From the NCBI GenBank assembly GCA_033782935.1, contig JAWQEG010000411.1:1733501-1797500 (forward strand): a DNA stretch of 64,000 nucleotides, given 5' to 3'. The stretch comes from Petrolisthes cinctipes (Eukaryota; Arthropoda; Malacostraca; Decapoda; Porcellanidae). The position numbers and the translations under genes are program-made. Under the pieces are notes generated by a model. The model searched no databases. It was not told the DNA's origin and saw only the letters and a list, made by a program, of their open reading frames with translations. This document shows positions 1 through 9,709 of this stretch, piece by piece (within the stretch, counting starts at the first letter, position 1; every line of letters begins with the position of its first letter).

Positions 1-758
1 ACATATCGACTTTTGGGCACCTAAAAGAACGATTTTAGTATGTTTTTGGCCTGTATTTTGAAAATTCTCTAACACGGAGTAGGCATGTACAGATACCTTC
101 TGGGACCTCTAAATATTGAATTTTCGGTTGTTTTGAGCCTGAATTTGAGATATAAACGGGTACAGAAGATACATGCACATATTGACTTTGGGCACCAAAA
201 ATATCGATTTTCAGCATGTTTTGGGCTTGAATTTTGAAACTACTCTAACACGGAGTAGGCATGTACAGATCGCTTCTGGGACCCCAAAATATCGAATTTT
301 CGGGTGTTTTGAGCCTGAATTTGAGATATAAACGGGTACTGAAGATGCATGCACATATCGACTTTTGTGCACCTAAAAGATCGATTTTCAGCATGTTTTG
401 GGCCTGAATTTTGAAAATACTCTAACACGGAGTAGGCATGTACAGATCGCTTCTGGGACCCATAAATATCGAATTTTCAGGTGTTTAGGGCCAGAATTTG
501 ATATATAAACGGGTACAGAAGATGCATGCACATATCGACTTTTGGGCACCTAAAAGATCGATTTTCATTATGTTTTTGGCCTGTATTTTGAAAATACTCT
601 AACACGGAGTAGGCATGTACAGATACCTTATGGGACCTCTAAATATCGAATTTTCGGGTGTTTTGGGACTGAATTTGAGATATCAATTTTTTGGCACCTA
701 AAATGTCGATTTTTAGCATGTTTTTAGCCTATATTTTGAAAATATTCTAGCACTGTGT
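1..758. repeat. Array block: run of four long monomers then M3a
   Basis: Landmarks fall at 81, 257, 434, 611 and 759, so spacings are 176, 177, 177 and 148. The monomer at 81-256 is a chimera: its head (gataccttctgggacctct) is M3a-like while its body (ttgagcctg, ttgactttgggcacc) is M1c. An extra M2a-like monomer sits at 434-610. The first 80 bp are the tail of another M2a-type monomer cut by the window edge. Confidence 0.9.
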
Positions 759-3440
759 AGGCATGTACAGATTGCTTCTGGGTCCCCAAAATATTGAATT
801 TTCGGGTGTTTTGGGCCTGAATTTGAGATATAAACGGGTACAGAAGATACGTGCACATATTGAGTTTGGGCATCTAAAATATCGATTTTCAGCATGTTTT
901 GGGCCTGTATTTTGAGAATACTCTAACACTGAGTAGGCATGTACAGATTGCTTCTGGGACCCCAAAATATTAAATTTTCGGGTGTTTTGAGCCTGAATTT
1001 GAGATATAAACGGGTACTGAAGATGCATGCACATATCGACTTTTGTGCACCTAAAAGATCGATTTTCAGTATGTTTTGAGCATGTATTTTGAAAATACTC
1101 TAACACGGAGTAGGCATGTACAGATCGCTTCTGGGACCCCTAAATATCGAATTTTCGGGTGTTTTGGGACTGAATTTGAGATATCGACTTTTTGGCACCT
1201 AAAAGATCGATTTTTAGCATGTTTTTAGCCTATATTTTGAAAATATTCTAGCACTGAGTAGGCATGTACAGATTGGTTCTGGGACCCCAAAATATTGAAT
1301 TTTCGGGTGTTTTGAGCCTGAATTTGAGATATAAACGGGTACAGAAGATACATGCACATACTGACTTTGGGCACCAAAAATATCGATTTTCAGCATGTTT
1401 TGGGCCTGAATTTTGAAAATACTCTAACAAGGAGTAGGCATGTACAGATCGCTTCTGGGACCCCAAAATATCGAATTTTCGGGTGTTTTGAGCCCGAATT
1501 TGAGATATAAACGGGTACTGAAGATGCATGCACATATCGACTTTTGTGCACCTAAAAGATCGATTTTCAGTATGTTTTGAGCATGTATTTTGAAAATACT
1601 CTAACACGGAGTAGGCATGTACAGATACCTTCTGGGACCTCTAAATATTGAATTTTCGGGTGTTTTGGGACTGAATTTGAGATATCGATTTTTAGGCACC
1701 TAAAATGTCGATTTTTAGCATGTTTTTAGCCTATATTTTGAAAATATTCTAGCACTATGTAGGCATGTACAGATTGCTTCTGGGACCCCAAAATATTGAA
1801 TTTTCGGGTGTTTTGAGCCTGAATTTGAGATATAAACGGGTACAGAAGATACATGCACATATTGACTTTGGGCATCTAAAATATCGATTTTCAGCATGTT
1901 TTGGGCCTGTATTTTGAAAATACTCTAACACTGAGTAGGCATGTACAGATTGCTTCTGGGACCCCAAAATATTGAATTTTCAGGTGTTTTGAGCCTGAAT
2001 TTCAGATATAAACGGGTACTGAAGATGCATGCACATATCGAGTTTTGTGCACCTAAAAGATCGATTTTCAGTATGTTTTGAGCATGTATTTTGAAAATAC
2101 TCTAACACGGAGTATGCATGTACAGATCGCTTCTGGGACCCCTAAATATCGAATTTTCGGGTGTTTTGGGACTGAATTTGAGATATCGACTTTTTGGCAC
2201 CTAAAAGATCGATTTTTAGCATGTTTTTAGCCTATATTTTGAAAATATTCTATCACTGAGTAGGCATGTACAGATTGCTTCTGGGACCCCAAAATATTGA
2301 ATTTTCGGTTGTTTTGAGCCTGAATTTGAGATATAAACGGGTACAGAAGATACATGCACATATTGACTTTGGGCACCAAAAATATCGATTTTCAGCATGT
2401 TTTGGGCTTGAATTTTGAAACTACTCTAACACGGAGTAGGCATGTACAGATCGCTTCTGGGACCCCAAAATATCGAATTTTCGGGTGTTTTGGGCCTGAA
2501 TTTGAGATATAAACGGGTACTGAAGATGCATGCACATATCGACTTTTGTGCACCTAAAAGATCGATTTTCAGCATGTTTTGGGCCTGAATTTTGAAAATA
2601 CTCTAACACGGAGTAGGCATGTACAGATCGCTTCTGGGACCCCAAAATATTGAATTTTCGGGTGTTTAGGGCCAGAATTTGAGATATAAACGGGTAAAGA
2701 AGATGCATGCACATATCGACTTTTGTGCACCTAAAAGATCGATTTTCAGTATGTTTTGAGCATGTATTTTGAAAATACTCTAACACGGAGTAGGCATGTA
2801 CAGATCGCTTCTGGGACCCCTAAATATCGAATTTTCGGGTGTTTTGGGACTGAATTTGAGATATCGACTTTTTGGCACCTAAAAGATCGATTTTTAGCAT
2901 GTTTTTAGCCTATATTTTGAAAATATTCTAGCACTGAGTAGGCATGTACAGATTGCTTCTGGGACCCCAAAATATTGAATTTTCGGGTGTTTTGAGCCTG
3001 AATTTGAGATATAAACGGGTACAGAAGATACATGCACATATTGACTTTGGGCACCAAAAATATCGATTTTCAGCATGTTTTGGGCCTGAATTTTGAAAAT
3101 ACTCTAACACGGAGTAGGCATGTACAGATCGCTTCTGGGACCCCAAAATATCGAATTTTCGGGTGTTTAGGGCCAGAATTTGAGATATAAACGGGTACAG
3201 AAGATGCATGCACATATCGACTTTTGGGCACCTAAAAGATCGATTTTCAGTATGTTTTTGGCCTGTATTTTGAAAATACTCTAACACGGAGTAGGCATGT
3301 ACAGATACCTTCTGGGACCTCTAAATATCGAATTTTCGGGTGTTTTGGGACTGAATTTGAGATATCGATTTTTTGGCACCTAAAATATCGATTTTCAGCA
3401 TGTTTTTAGCCAATATTTTGAAAATATTCTAGCACTGTGT
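759..3440. repeat. Array block: 501-bp trimers with one 678-bp tetramer
   Basis: M3 anchors at 713, 1214, 1715, 2216, 2894 and 3395 give intervals of 501, 501, 501, 678 and 501. The 678-bp interval contains an extra 177-bp monomer within about 2430-2780. Subtypes alternate M3a, M3b, M3a, M3b over the first 2 kb, as in the 1002-bp unit, but M2 subtypes are less regular. Confidence 0.9.
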
Positions 3441-4767
3441 AGGCATGTACAGATTGCTTCTGGGACCCCAAAATATTGAATTTTCGGGTGTTTTGAGCCT
3501 GAATTTGAGATATAAACGGGTACTGAAGATGCATGCACATATCGACTTTTGTGCACCTAAAAGATCGATTTTCAGTATGTTTTGAGCATGTATTTTGAAA
3601 ATACTCTAACACGGAGTAGGCATGTACACATCGCTTCTGGAACCCCTTAATATCGAATTTTCGGGTGTTTTGGGACTGAATTTGAGATATCGACTTTTTG
3701 GCACCTAAATGATCGATTTTTAGCATATTTTTAGCCTATATTTTGAAAATATTCTAGCACTGAGTAGGCATGTACAGATTGCTTCTGGGACCCCAAAATA
3801 TTGAATTTTCGGGTGTTTTGACCCTGAATTTGAGATATAAACGGGTACAGAAGATACATGCACATACTGACTTTGGGCACCAAAAATATCGATTTTCAGC
3901 ATGTTTTGGGCCTGAATTTTGAAAATACTCTAACACGGAGTAGGCATGTACAGATCGCTTCTGGGACCCCAAAATATCGAATTTTCGGGTGTTTTGAGCC
4001 TGAATTTGAGATATAAACGGGTACTGAAGATGCATGCACATATCGACTTTTGTGCACCTAAAAGATCGATTTTCAGTATGTTTTGAGCATGTATTTTGAA
4101 AATACTCTAACACGGAGTAGGCATGTACAGATACCTTCTGGGACCTCTAAATATTGAATTTTCGGGTGTTTTGGGACTGAATTTGAGATATCGATTTTTT
4201 GGCACCTAAAATGTCGATTTTTAGCATGTTTTTAGCCTATATTTTGAAAATATTCTAGCACTGTGTAGGCATGTACAGATTACTTCTGGGACCCCAAAAT
4301 ATTGAATTTTCGGGTGTTTTGAGCCTGAATTTGAGATATAAACGGGTACAGAAGATACATGCACATATTGACTTTGGGCACCAAAAATATCGATTTTCAG
4401 CATGTTTTGGGCCTGAATTTTGAATCTACTGTAACACGGAGTAGGCATGTACAGATCGCTTCTGGGACCCCAAAATATCGAATTTTCGGGTGTTTAGGGC
4501 CAGAATTTGAGATATAAACGGGTACAGAAGATGCATGTACATATCGACTTTTGGGCACCTAAAAGATCGATTTTCAGTATGTTTTTGGCCTGAATTTTGA
4601 AAATCCTCTAAAACGGAGTAGGCATGTACAGATACCTTCTGGGACCTCTAAATATCGAATTTTCGGGTGTTTTGGGACTGAATTTGAGATATCGATTTTT
4701 TGGCACCTAAAATATCGATTTTCAGCATGTTTTTAGCCTATATTTTGAAAATATTCTAGCACTGTGT
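3441..4767. repeat. Array block: one 325-bp dimer then two trimers
   Basis: The interval between M3 anchors 3395 and 3720 is 325 bp (one long monomer plus M3), followed by 501 and 501. The dimer has an M1 head (gattgc, atattgaa) but an M2b body (gggtactgaagatgcatgc, tgtgcacc). This is what unequal exchange between an M1 and an M2b would leave. Variants here include gtacacatcgcttctggaacc near 3630, which recurs at many later M3b heads. Confidence 0.88.
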
Positions 4768-4943
4768 AGGCATGTACAGATTGCTTCTGGGACCCCAAAA
4801 TATTGAATTTTCGGGTGTTTTGAGCCTGAATTTGAGATATAAACGGGTACAGAAGATACATGCACATATTGACTTTGGGCATCTAAAATATCGATTTTCA
4901 GCATGTTTTGGGCCTCTATTTTGAAAATACTCTAACACTGAGT
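4768..4943 (+). repeat. Reference monomer M1t (176 bp)
   Basis: This is the first monomer of the cleanest 1002-bp unit. M1 monomers read gattgcttctggg, then atattgaattttcggg, then tgttttgagcctg, and carry gatacatgcacatattgac. They are 1 bp shorter than M2 because the T-run in gactttggg has three T instead of four. This subtype carries gggcatctaaa and ends cactgagtagg. It has TG where M2 has CG at three places (gattgc, atattgaa, atattgac). It contains the complete 29-bp segment that M3 lacks. Confidence 0.9.
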
Positions 4944-5016
4944 AGGCATGTACAGATTGCTTCTGGGACCCCAAAATATTGAATTTTCGGGTGTTTTGAG
5001 CCTGAATTTGAGATAT

Positions 5017-5045
5017 AAACGGGTACTGAAGATGCATGCACATAT
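5017..5045 (+). other. 29-bp segment present in long monomers and absent from every short monomer
   Basis: In M2b this segment follows gagatat and ends in cacatat, immediately before cgac. In M3 the preceding gagatat is joined directly to cgac (junction 5193/5194). Both ends carry the tetramer atat, so the deletion could have arisen by slippage or microhomology-mediated joining. The segment holds part of the TATAAA string, the CGGGTAC block and the palindrome TGCATGCA. All three are therefore missing from every M3. Confidence 0.88.
5033..5040. other. 8-bp palindrome TGCATGCA, confined to M2
   Basis: The palindrome occurs once per M2 monomer. M1 carries acatgcac and M3 lacks the segment. It gives an ATGCAT hexamer at a spacing close to the 501-bp trimer, which is useful as a period marker. 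Overlap with the plant RY core (CATGCA) is noted but not taken as functional. Confidence 0.6.
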
Positions 5046-5093
5046 CGACTTTTGTGCACCTAAAAGATCGATTTTCAGTATGTTTTGAGCATG

Positions 5094-5106
5094 TATTTTG
5101 AAAATA
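5094..5106. other. 13-bp perfect dyad TATTTTGAAAATA
   Basis: TATTTT and AAAATA are exact reverse complements around a single central G. The dyad is found in nearly every monomer at the same position, upstream of the ctctaacac segment. In M3 the same position reads tatattttgaaaatattc, which keeps the dyad inside AT-rich flanks. It could form a small hairpin or a binding site for a dimeric protein; neither is shown. Confidence 0.55.
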
Positions 5107-5120
5107 CTCTAACACGGAGT

Positions 5121-5268
5121 AGGCATGTACACATCGCTTCTGGAACCCCTAAATATCGAATTTTCGGGTGTTTTGGGACTGAATTTGAGATATCGACTTT
5201 TTGGCACCTAAAAGATCGATTTTTAGCATGTTTTTAGCCTATATTTTGAAAATATTCTAGCACTGAGT
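5121..5268 (+). repeat. Reference monomer M3b (148 bp, short form)
   Basis: This is the short monomer. It has cccctaaatatcgaa, gtgttttgggactg, then gagatat joined directly to cgactttttggcacc at 5193/5194. Relative to M2, exactly 29 bp are missing (the equivalent of 5017-5045). Its tail is diagnostic: gatttttagcatgttttt, agcctatattttg, aatattctagcactgag. The b subtype has aaaagatcg; the a subtype has aaaatgtcg or aaaatatcg. Confidence 0.9.
5162..5178 (+). promoter_or_regulatory. CENP-B-box-like 17-mer in M3 (7 of 9 core positions)
   Basis: The mammalian CENP-B box core is nTTCGnnnnAnnCGGGn. Here the sequence reads tTTCGggtgTttTGGGa, which matches TTCG and the last three G. It differs at the central A (T) and at the C of CGGG (T). 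The match is seen, whereas any protein binding is inference. M1 has TGAG in the second half and matches 6 of 9. A chance near-match fixed by amplification cannot be excluded. Confidence 0.3.
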
Positions 5269-5444
5269 AGGCATGTACAGATTGCTTCTGGGACCCCAAA
5301 ATATTGAATTTTCGGGTGTTTTGAGCCTGAATTTGAGATATAAACGGGTACAGAAGATACATGCACATATTGACTTTGGGCACCAAAAATATCGATTTTC
5401 AGCATGTTTTGGGCCTGAATTTTGAAAATACTCTAACACGGAGT
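5269..5444 (+). repeat. Reference monomer M1c (176 bp)
   Basis: This is the fourth monomer of the 1002-bp unit. It is an M1 type with gggcaccaaaaatatcg in place of gggcatctaaaatatcg, gggcctgaattttg in place of the gggcctctattttg seen in M1t of this block, and cacggagtagg at the end. Alternation of M1t and M1c every 501 bp is the clearest sign that the real local period is 1002 bp. Confidence 0.88.
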
Positions 5445-5621
5445 AGGCATGTACAGATCGCTTCTGGGACCCCAAAATATCGAATTTTCGGGTGTTTAGG
5501 GCCAGAATTTGAGATATAAACGGGTACAGAAGATGCATGCACATATCGACTTTTGGGCACCTAAAAGATCGATTTTCAGTATGTTTTTGGCCTGTATTTT
5601 GAAAATACTCTAAAACGGAGT
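5445..5621 (+). repeat. Reference monomer M2a (177 bp)
   Basis: This is the fifth monomer of the 1002-bp unit. The M2a subtype has gtgtttagggccagaatttg, gggtacagaagatgcatgc, cgacttttgggcacc and gtttttggcctgtattttg. It keeps CG at the three places where M1 has TG. In this block it ends taaaacggagtagg rather than taacacggagtagg, a local variant shared by neighbouring 1002-bp copies. Confidence 0.88.
5486..5502 (+). promoter_or_regulatory. CENP-B-box-like 17-mer in M2a (7 of 9 core positions)
   Basis: The equivalent position in M2a reads tTTCGggtgTttAGGGc. It keeps TTCG and GGG of the mammalian CENP-B consensus but has T for the central A and A for the C. The site lies at the same place in the monomer as the M3 match, so the three monomer classes differ mainly in the second half of the motif. 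Confidence 0.28.
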
Positions 5622-5769
5622 AGGCATGTACAGATACCTTCTGGGACCTCTAAATATCGAATTTTCGGGTGTTTTGGGACTGAATTTGAGATATCGATTT
5701 TTTGGCACCTAAAATATCGATTTTCAGCATGTTTTTAGCCTATATTTTGAAAATATTCTAGCACTGTGT
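5622..5769 (+). repeat. Reference monomer M3a (148 bp, short form)
   Basis: This is the sixth and last monomer of the 1002-bp unit. It has gataccttctgggacctct in the head, gtgttttgggactg, gagatatcgattttttggc (the 29-bp-deletion junction), aaaatatcgattttcagc and the tail agcctatattttg ... ctagcactgtgtagg. Most M3a monomers elsewhere read aaaatgtcgatttttagc, so aaaatatcg with cagc is a variant of this neighbourhood. Confidence 0.88.
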
Positions 5770-7773
5770 AGGCATGTACAGATTGCTTCTGGGACCCCAA
5801 AATATTGAATTTTCGGGTGTTTTGAGCCTGAATTTGAGATATAAACGGGTACAGAAGATACATGCACATATTGACTTTGGGCATCTAAAATATCGATTTT
5901 CAGCATGTTTTGGGCCTCTATTTTGAAAATACTCTAACACTGAGTAGGCATGTACAGATTGCTTCTGGGACCCCAAAATATTGAATTTTCGGGTGTTTTG
6001 AGCCTGAATTTGAGATATAAACGGGTACTGAAGATGCATGCACATATCGACTTTTGTGCACCTAAAAGATCGATTTTCAGTATGTTTTGAGCATGTATTT
6101 TGAAAATACTCTAACACGGAGTAGGCATGTACACATCGCTTCTGGAACCCCTAAATATCGAATTTTCGGGTGTTTTGGGACTGAATTTGAGATATCGACT
6201 TTTTGGCACCTAAAAGATCGATTTTTAGCATGTTTTTAGCCTATATTTTGAAAATATTCTAGCACTGAGTAGGCATGTACAGATTGCTTCTGGGACCCCA
6301 AAATATGGAATTTTCGGGTGTTTTGAGCCTGAATTTGAGATATAAACGGGTACAGAAGATACATGCACATATTGACTTTGGGCACCAAAAATATCGATTT
6401 TCAGCATGTTTTGGGCCTGAATTTTGAAAATACTCTAACACGGAGTAGGCATGTACAGATCGCTTCTGGGACCCCAAAATATCGAATTTTCGGGTGTTTA
6501 GGGCCAGAATTTGAGATATAAACGGGTACAGAAGATGCATGCACATATCGACTTTTGGGCACCTAAAAGATCGATTTTCAGTATGTTTTTGGCCTGTATT
6601 TTGAAAATACTCTAAAACGGAGTAGGCATGTACAGATACCTTCTGGGACCTCTAAATATCGAATTTTCGGGTGTTTTGGGACTGAATTTGAGATATCGAT
6701 TTTTTGGCACCTAAAATATCGATTTTCAGCATGTTTTTAGCCTATATTTTGAAAATATTCTAGCACTGTGTAGGCATGTACAGATTGCTTCTGGGACCCC
6801 AAAATATTGAATTTTCGGGTGTTTTGAGCCTGAATTTGAGATATAAACGGGTACAGAAGATACATGCACATATTGACTTTGGGCATCTAAAATATCGATT
6901 TTCAGCATGTTTTGGGCCTCTATTTTGAAAATACTCTAACACTGAGTAGGCATGTACAGATTGCTTCTGGGACCCCAAAATATTGAATTTTCGGGTGTTT
7001 TGAGCCTGAATTTGAGATATAAACGGGTACTGAAGATGCATGCACATATCGACTTTTGTGCACCTAAAAGATCGATTTTCAGTATGTTTTGAGCATGTAT
7101 TTTGAAAATACTCTAACACGGAGTAGGCATGTACACATCGCTTCTGGAACCCCTAAATATCGAATTTTCGGGTGTTTTGGGACTGAATTTGAGATATCGA
7201 CTTTTTGGCACCTAAAAGATCGATTTTTAGCATGTTTTTAGCCTATATTTTGAAAATACTCTAGCACTGTGTAGGCATGTACAGATTGCTTCTGGGACCC
7301 CAAAATATTGAATTTTCGGGTGTTTTGAGCCTGAATTTGAGATATAAACGGGTACAGAAGATACATGCACATATTGACTTTGGGCACCAAAAATATCGAT
7401 TTTCAGCATGTTTTGGGCCTGAATTTTGAAAATACTCTAACACGGAGTAGGCATGTACAGTTCGCTTCTGGGACCCCAAAATATCGAATTTTCTTGTGTT
7501 TAGGGCCAGAATTTGAGATATAAACGGGTACAGAAGATGCATGCACATATCGACTTTTGGGCACCTAAAAGATCGATTTTCAGTATGTTTTTGGCCTGTA
7601 TTTTGAAAATACTCTAAAACGGAGTAGGCATGTACAGATACCTTCTGGGACCTCTAAATATCGAATTTTCGGGTGTTTTGGGACTGAATTTGAGATATCG
7701 ATTTTTTGGCACCTAAAATATCGATTTTCAGCATGTTTTTAGCCTATATTTTGAAAATATTCTAGCACTGTGT

Positions 7774-8594
7774 AGGCATGTACAGATTGCTTCTGGGACC
7801 CCAAAATATTGAATTTTCGGGTGTTTTGAGCCTGAATTTGAGATATAAACGGGTACAGAAGATACATGCACATATTGACTTTGGGCATCTAAAATATCGA
7901 TTTTCAGCATGTTTTGGACCTGTATTTTGAAAATACTCTAACACTGAGTAGGCATGTACAGATTGCTTCTGGGACCCCAAAATATTGAATTTTCGGGTGT
8001 TTTGAGCCTGAATTTGAGATATAAACGGGTACTGAAGATGCATGCACATATCGACTTTTGTGCACCTAAAAGATCGATTTTCAGTATGTTTTGAGCATGT
8101 ATTTTGAAAATACTCTAACACAGAGTAGGCATGTACACATCGCTTCTGGAACCCCTAAATATCGAATTTTCGGGTGTTTTGGGACTGAATTTGAGATATC
8201 GACTTTTTGGCACCTAAAAGATCGATTTTTAGCATGTTTTTAGCCTATATTTTGAAAATATTCTAGCACTGAGTAGGCATGTACAGATTGCTTCTGGGAT
8301 CCCAAAATATTGAATTTTCGGGTGTTTTGAGCCTGAATTTGAGATATAAACGGGTACTGAAGATGCATGCACATATCGACTTTTGTGCACCTAAAAGATC
8401 GATTTTCAGTATGTTTTGAGCATGTATTTTGAAAATACTCTAACACGGAGTAGGCATTTACAGATCGCTTCTGGGACCCCTAAATATCGAATTTTCGGGT
8501 GTTTTGGGACTGAATTTGAGATATCGACTTTTTGGCACCTAAAAGATCGATTTTTAGCATGTTTTTAGCCTATATTTTGAAAATATTCTAGCAC
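7774..8594. repeat. Array block: trimer then dimer
   Basis: A trimer (M3 anchors 7728 to 8229) continues the 1002-bp pattern, but M1t now reads gttttggacctgtattttg rather than the block variant. A 325-bp dimer follows (8229 to 8554), with gggatccc near 8300 in its head. The M3b head at 8452 has ggcatttacag, a private variant found again at 16200. Confidence 0.88.
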
Positions 8595-8596
8595 TG

Positions 8597-8600
8597 TACA
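8597..8600 (+). other. First site of a recurrent 10-bp deletion at the M3/M1 junction
   Basis: The normal junction gcactgagtaggcatgtacag is shortened to gcactgtacag. The same loss occurs near 9710, 16345, 17644, 19467, 22790, 26284, 31417, 34385, 35852, 39173, 40490 and 61201. A similar form (gcaatgtacag, or gtaccg in place of gtacag) is near 56875, 59541 and 63513. The tg at both edges gives a 2-bp microhomology. Related 9-10-bp forms are near 9073, 9393, 10197, 13018 and 17326. Confidence 0.85.
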
Positions 8601-8860
8601 GATTGCTTCTGGGACCCCAAAATATTGAATTTTCGGGTGTTTTGAGCCTGAATTTGAGATATAAACGGGTACAGAAGATACATGCACATATTGACTTTGG
8701 GCACCAAAAATATCGATTTTCAGCATGTTTTGGGCCTGAATTTTGAAAATACTCTAACACGGAGTAGGCATGTACAGATCGCTTCTGGGACCCCAAAATA
8801 TCGAATTTTCGGGTGTTTAGGGCCAGAATTTGAGATATAAACGGGTACAGAAGATGCATG

Positions 8861-8866
8861 CACTTT
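8861..8866 (+). other. 8-bp deletion (atatcgac lost), duplicated at 16609
   Basis: M2a normally reads gatgcatgcacatatcgactttt. Here and exactly 7748 bp downstream it reads gatgcatgcacttttggg. I found it at these two places only, which makes it a good tracer for the copying event between 8.3-9.1 kb and 16.1-16.8 kb. Confidence 0.85.
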
Positions 8867-9709
8867 TGGGCACCTAAAAGATCGATTTTCAGTGTGTTTT
8901 TGGCCTGTATTTTGAAAATACTCTAACACGGAGTAGGCATGTACAGATACCTTCTGGGACCTCTAAATATCGAATTTTCGGGTGTTTTGGGACTGAATTT
9001 GAGATATCGATTTTTTGGCACCTAAAATGTCGATTTTTAGCATGTTTTTAGCCTATATTTTGAAAATATTCTAGCACATGTACAGATTGCTTCTGGGACC
9101 CCAAAATATTGAATTTTCGGGTATTTTGAGCCTGAATTTGAGATATAAACGGGTACAGAAGATTCATGCACATATCGACTTTTGTGCACCTAAAAGATCG
9201 ATTTTCAGTATGTTTTGAGCATGTATTTTGAAAATACTCTAACACGGAGTAGGCATGTACAGATCGCTTCTGGGACCCCTAAATATCGAATTTTCGGGTG
9301 TTTTGGGACTGAATTTGAGATATCGACTTTTTGGCACCTAAAAGATCGATTTTTAGCATGTTTTTAGCCTATATTTTGAAAATATTCTAGCACTGTGCAG
9401 ATTGCTTCTGGGACCCCAAAATATTGAATTTTCGGTTGTTTTGAGCCTGAATTTGAGATATAAACGGGTACTGAAGATGCATGCACATATCGACTTTTGT
9501 GCACCTAAAAGATCGATTTTCAGTATGTTTTGAGCATGTATTTTGAAAATACTCTAACACGGAGTAGGCATGTACACATCGCTTCTGGGACCCCTAAATA
9601 TCGAATTTTCGGGTGTTTTGGGACTGAATTTGAGATATCGACTTTTTGGCACCTAAAAGATCGATTTTTAGCATGTTTTTAGCCTATATTTTGAAAATAT
9701 TCTAGCACT

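Larger units (their letters stand above)
4944..5120 (+). repeat. Reference monomer M2b (177 bp)
   Basis: This is the second monomer of the 1002-bp unit. The M2b subtype has tgttttgagcctg, gggtactgaagatgcatgc, cgacttttgtgcacc and gttttgagcatgtattttg. It carries ATGCAT at 5032-5037, a hexamer that M1 (gatacatgc) and M3 (segment deleted) lack. The hexamer therefore occurs about once per 501-bp trimer. The 29-bp segment absent from M3 is 5017-5045 here. In this copy the head reads like M1 (gattgc, atattgaa). Confidence 0.9.
4768..7773. repeat. Three tandem copies of the 1002-bp six-monomer unit
   Basis: Copies are 4768-5769, 5770-6771 and 6772-7773, each M1t-M2b-M3b-M1c-M2a-M3a. They share private variants: gggcctctattttg in M1t (near 4912, 5914, 6916), taaaacggagtagg ending M2a (near 5610, 6612, 7614), and gtacacatcgcttctggaacc heading M3b. 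I noticed only a few substitutions between copies: atatggaa near 6305, and gttcgcttc near 7460 with attttcttgtg near 7490 in the third copy. This is recent local amplification of a two-trimer unit. Confidence 0.93.
8595..9709. repeat. Array block rich in small deletions
   Basis: Intervals between M3 anchors are 483 (8554-9037), 316 (9037-9353) and 315 (9353-9668). The 483-bp interval is a trimer that lost 10 bp at about 8597 (gcactgtacag) and 8 bp at 8861 (gatgcatgcacttttggg, without atatcgac). The dimers each lost 9-10 bp at the M3/M1 junction (gcacatgtacag near 9073, gcactgtgcag near 9391). Much of this block recurs near 16.1-17.6 kb. Confidence 0.88.

Noticed and set aside
5033..5040. Plant RY element (CATGCA) as a regulatory site
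   Set aside because: The palindrome is short, is carried passively by each M2, and the organism is not known to be a plant. There is no gene nearby to regulate.
5495..5501. Telomere-like heptamer TTTAGGG in M2a
   Set aside because: Only one isolated heptamer occurs per M2a monomer and it is never in tandem. M3 and M1 have TTTTGGG and TTTTGAG at the same place, so this is ordinary monomer variation.
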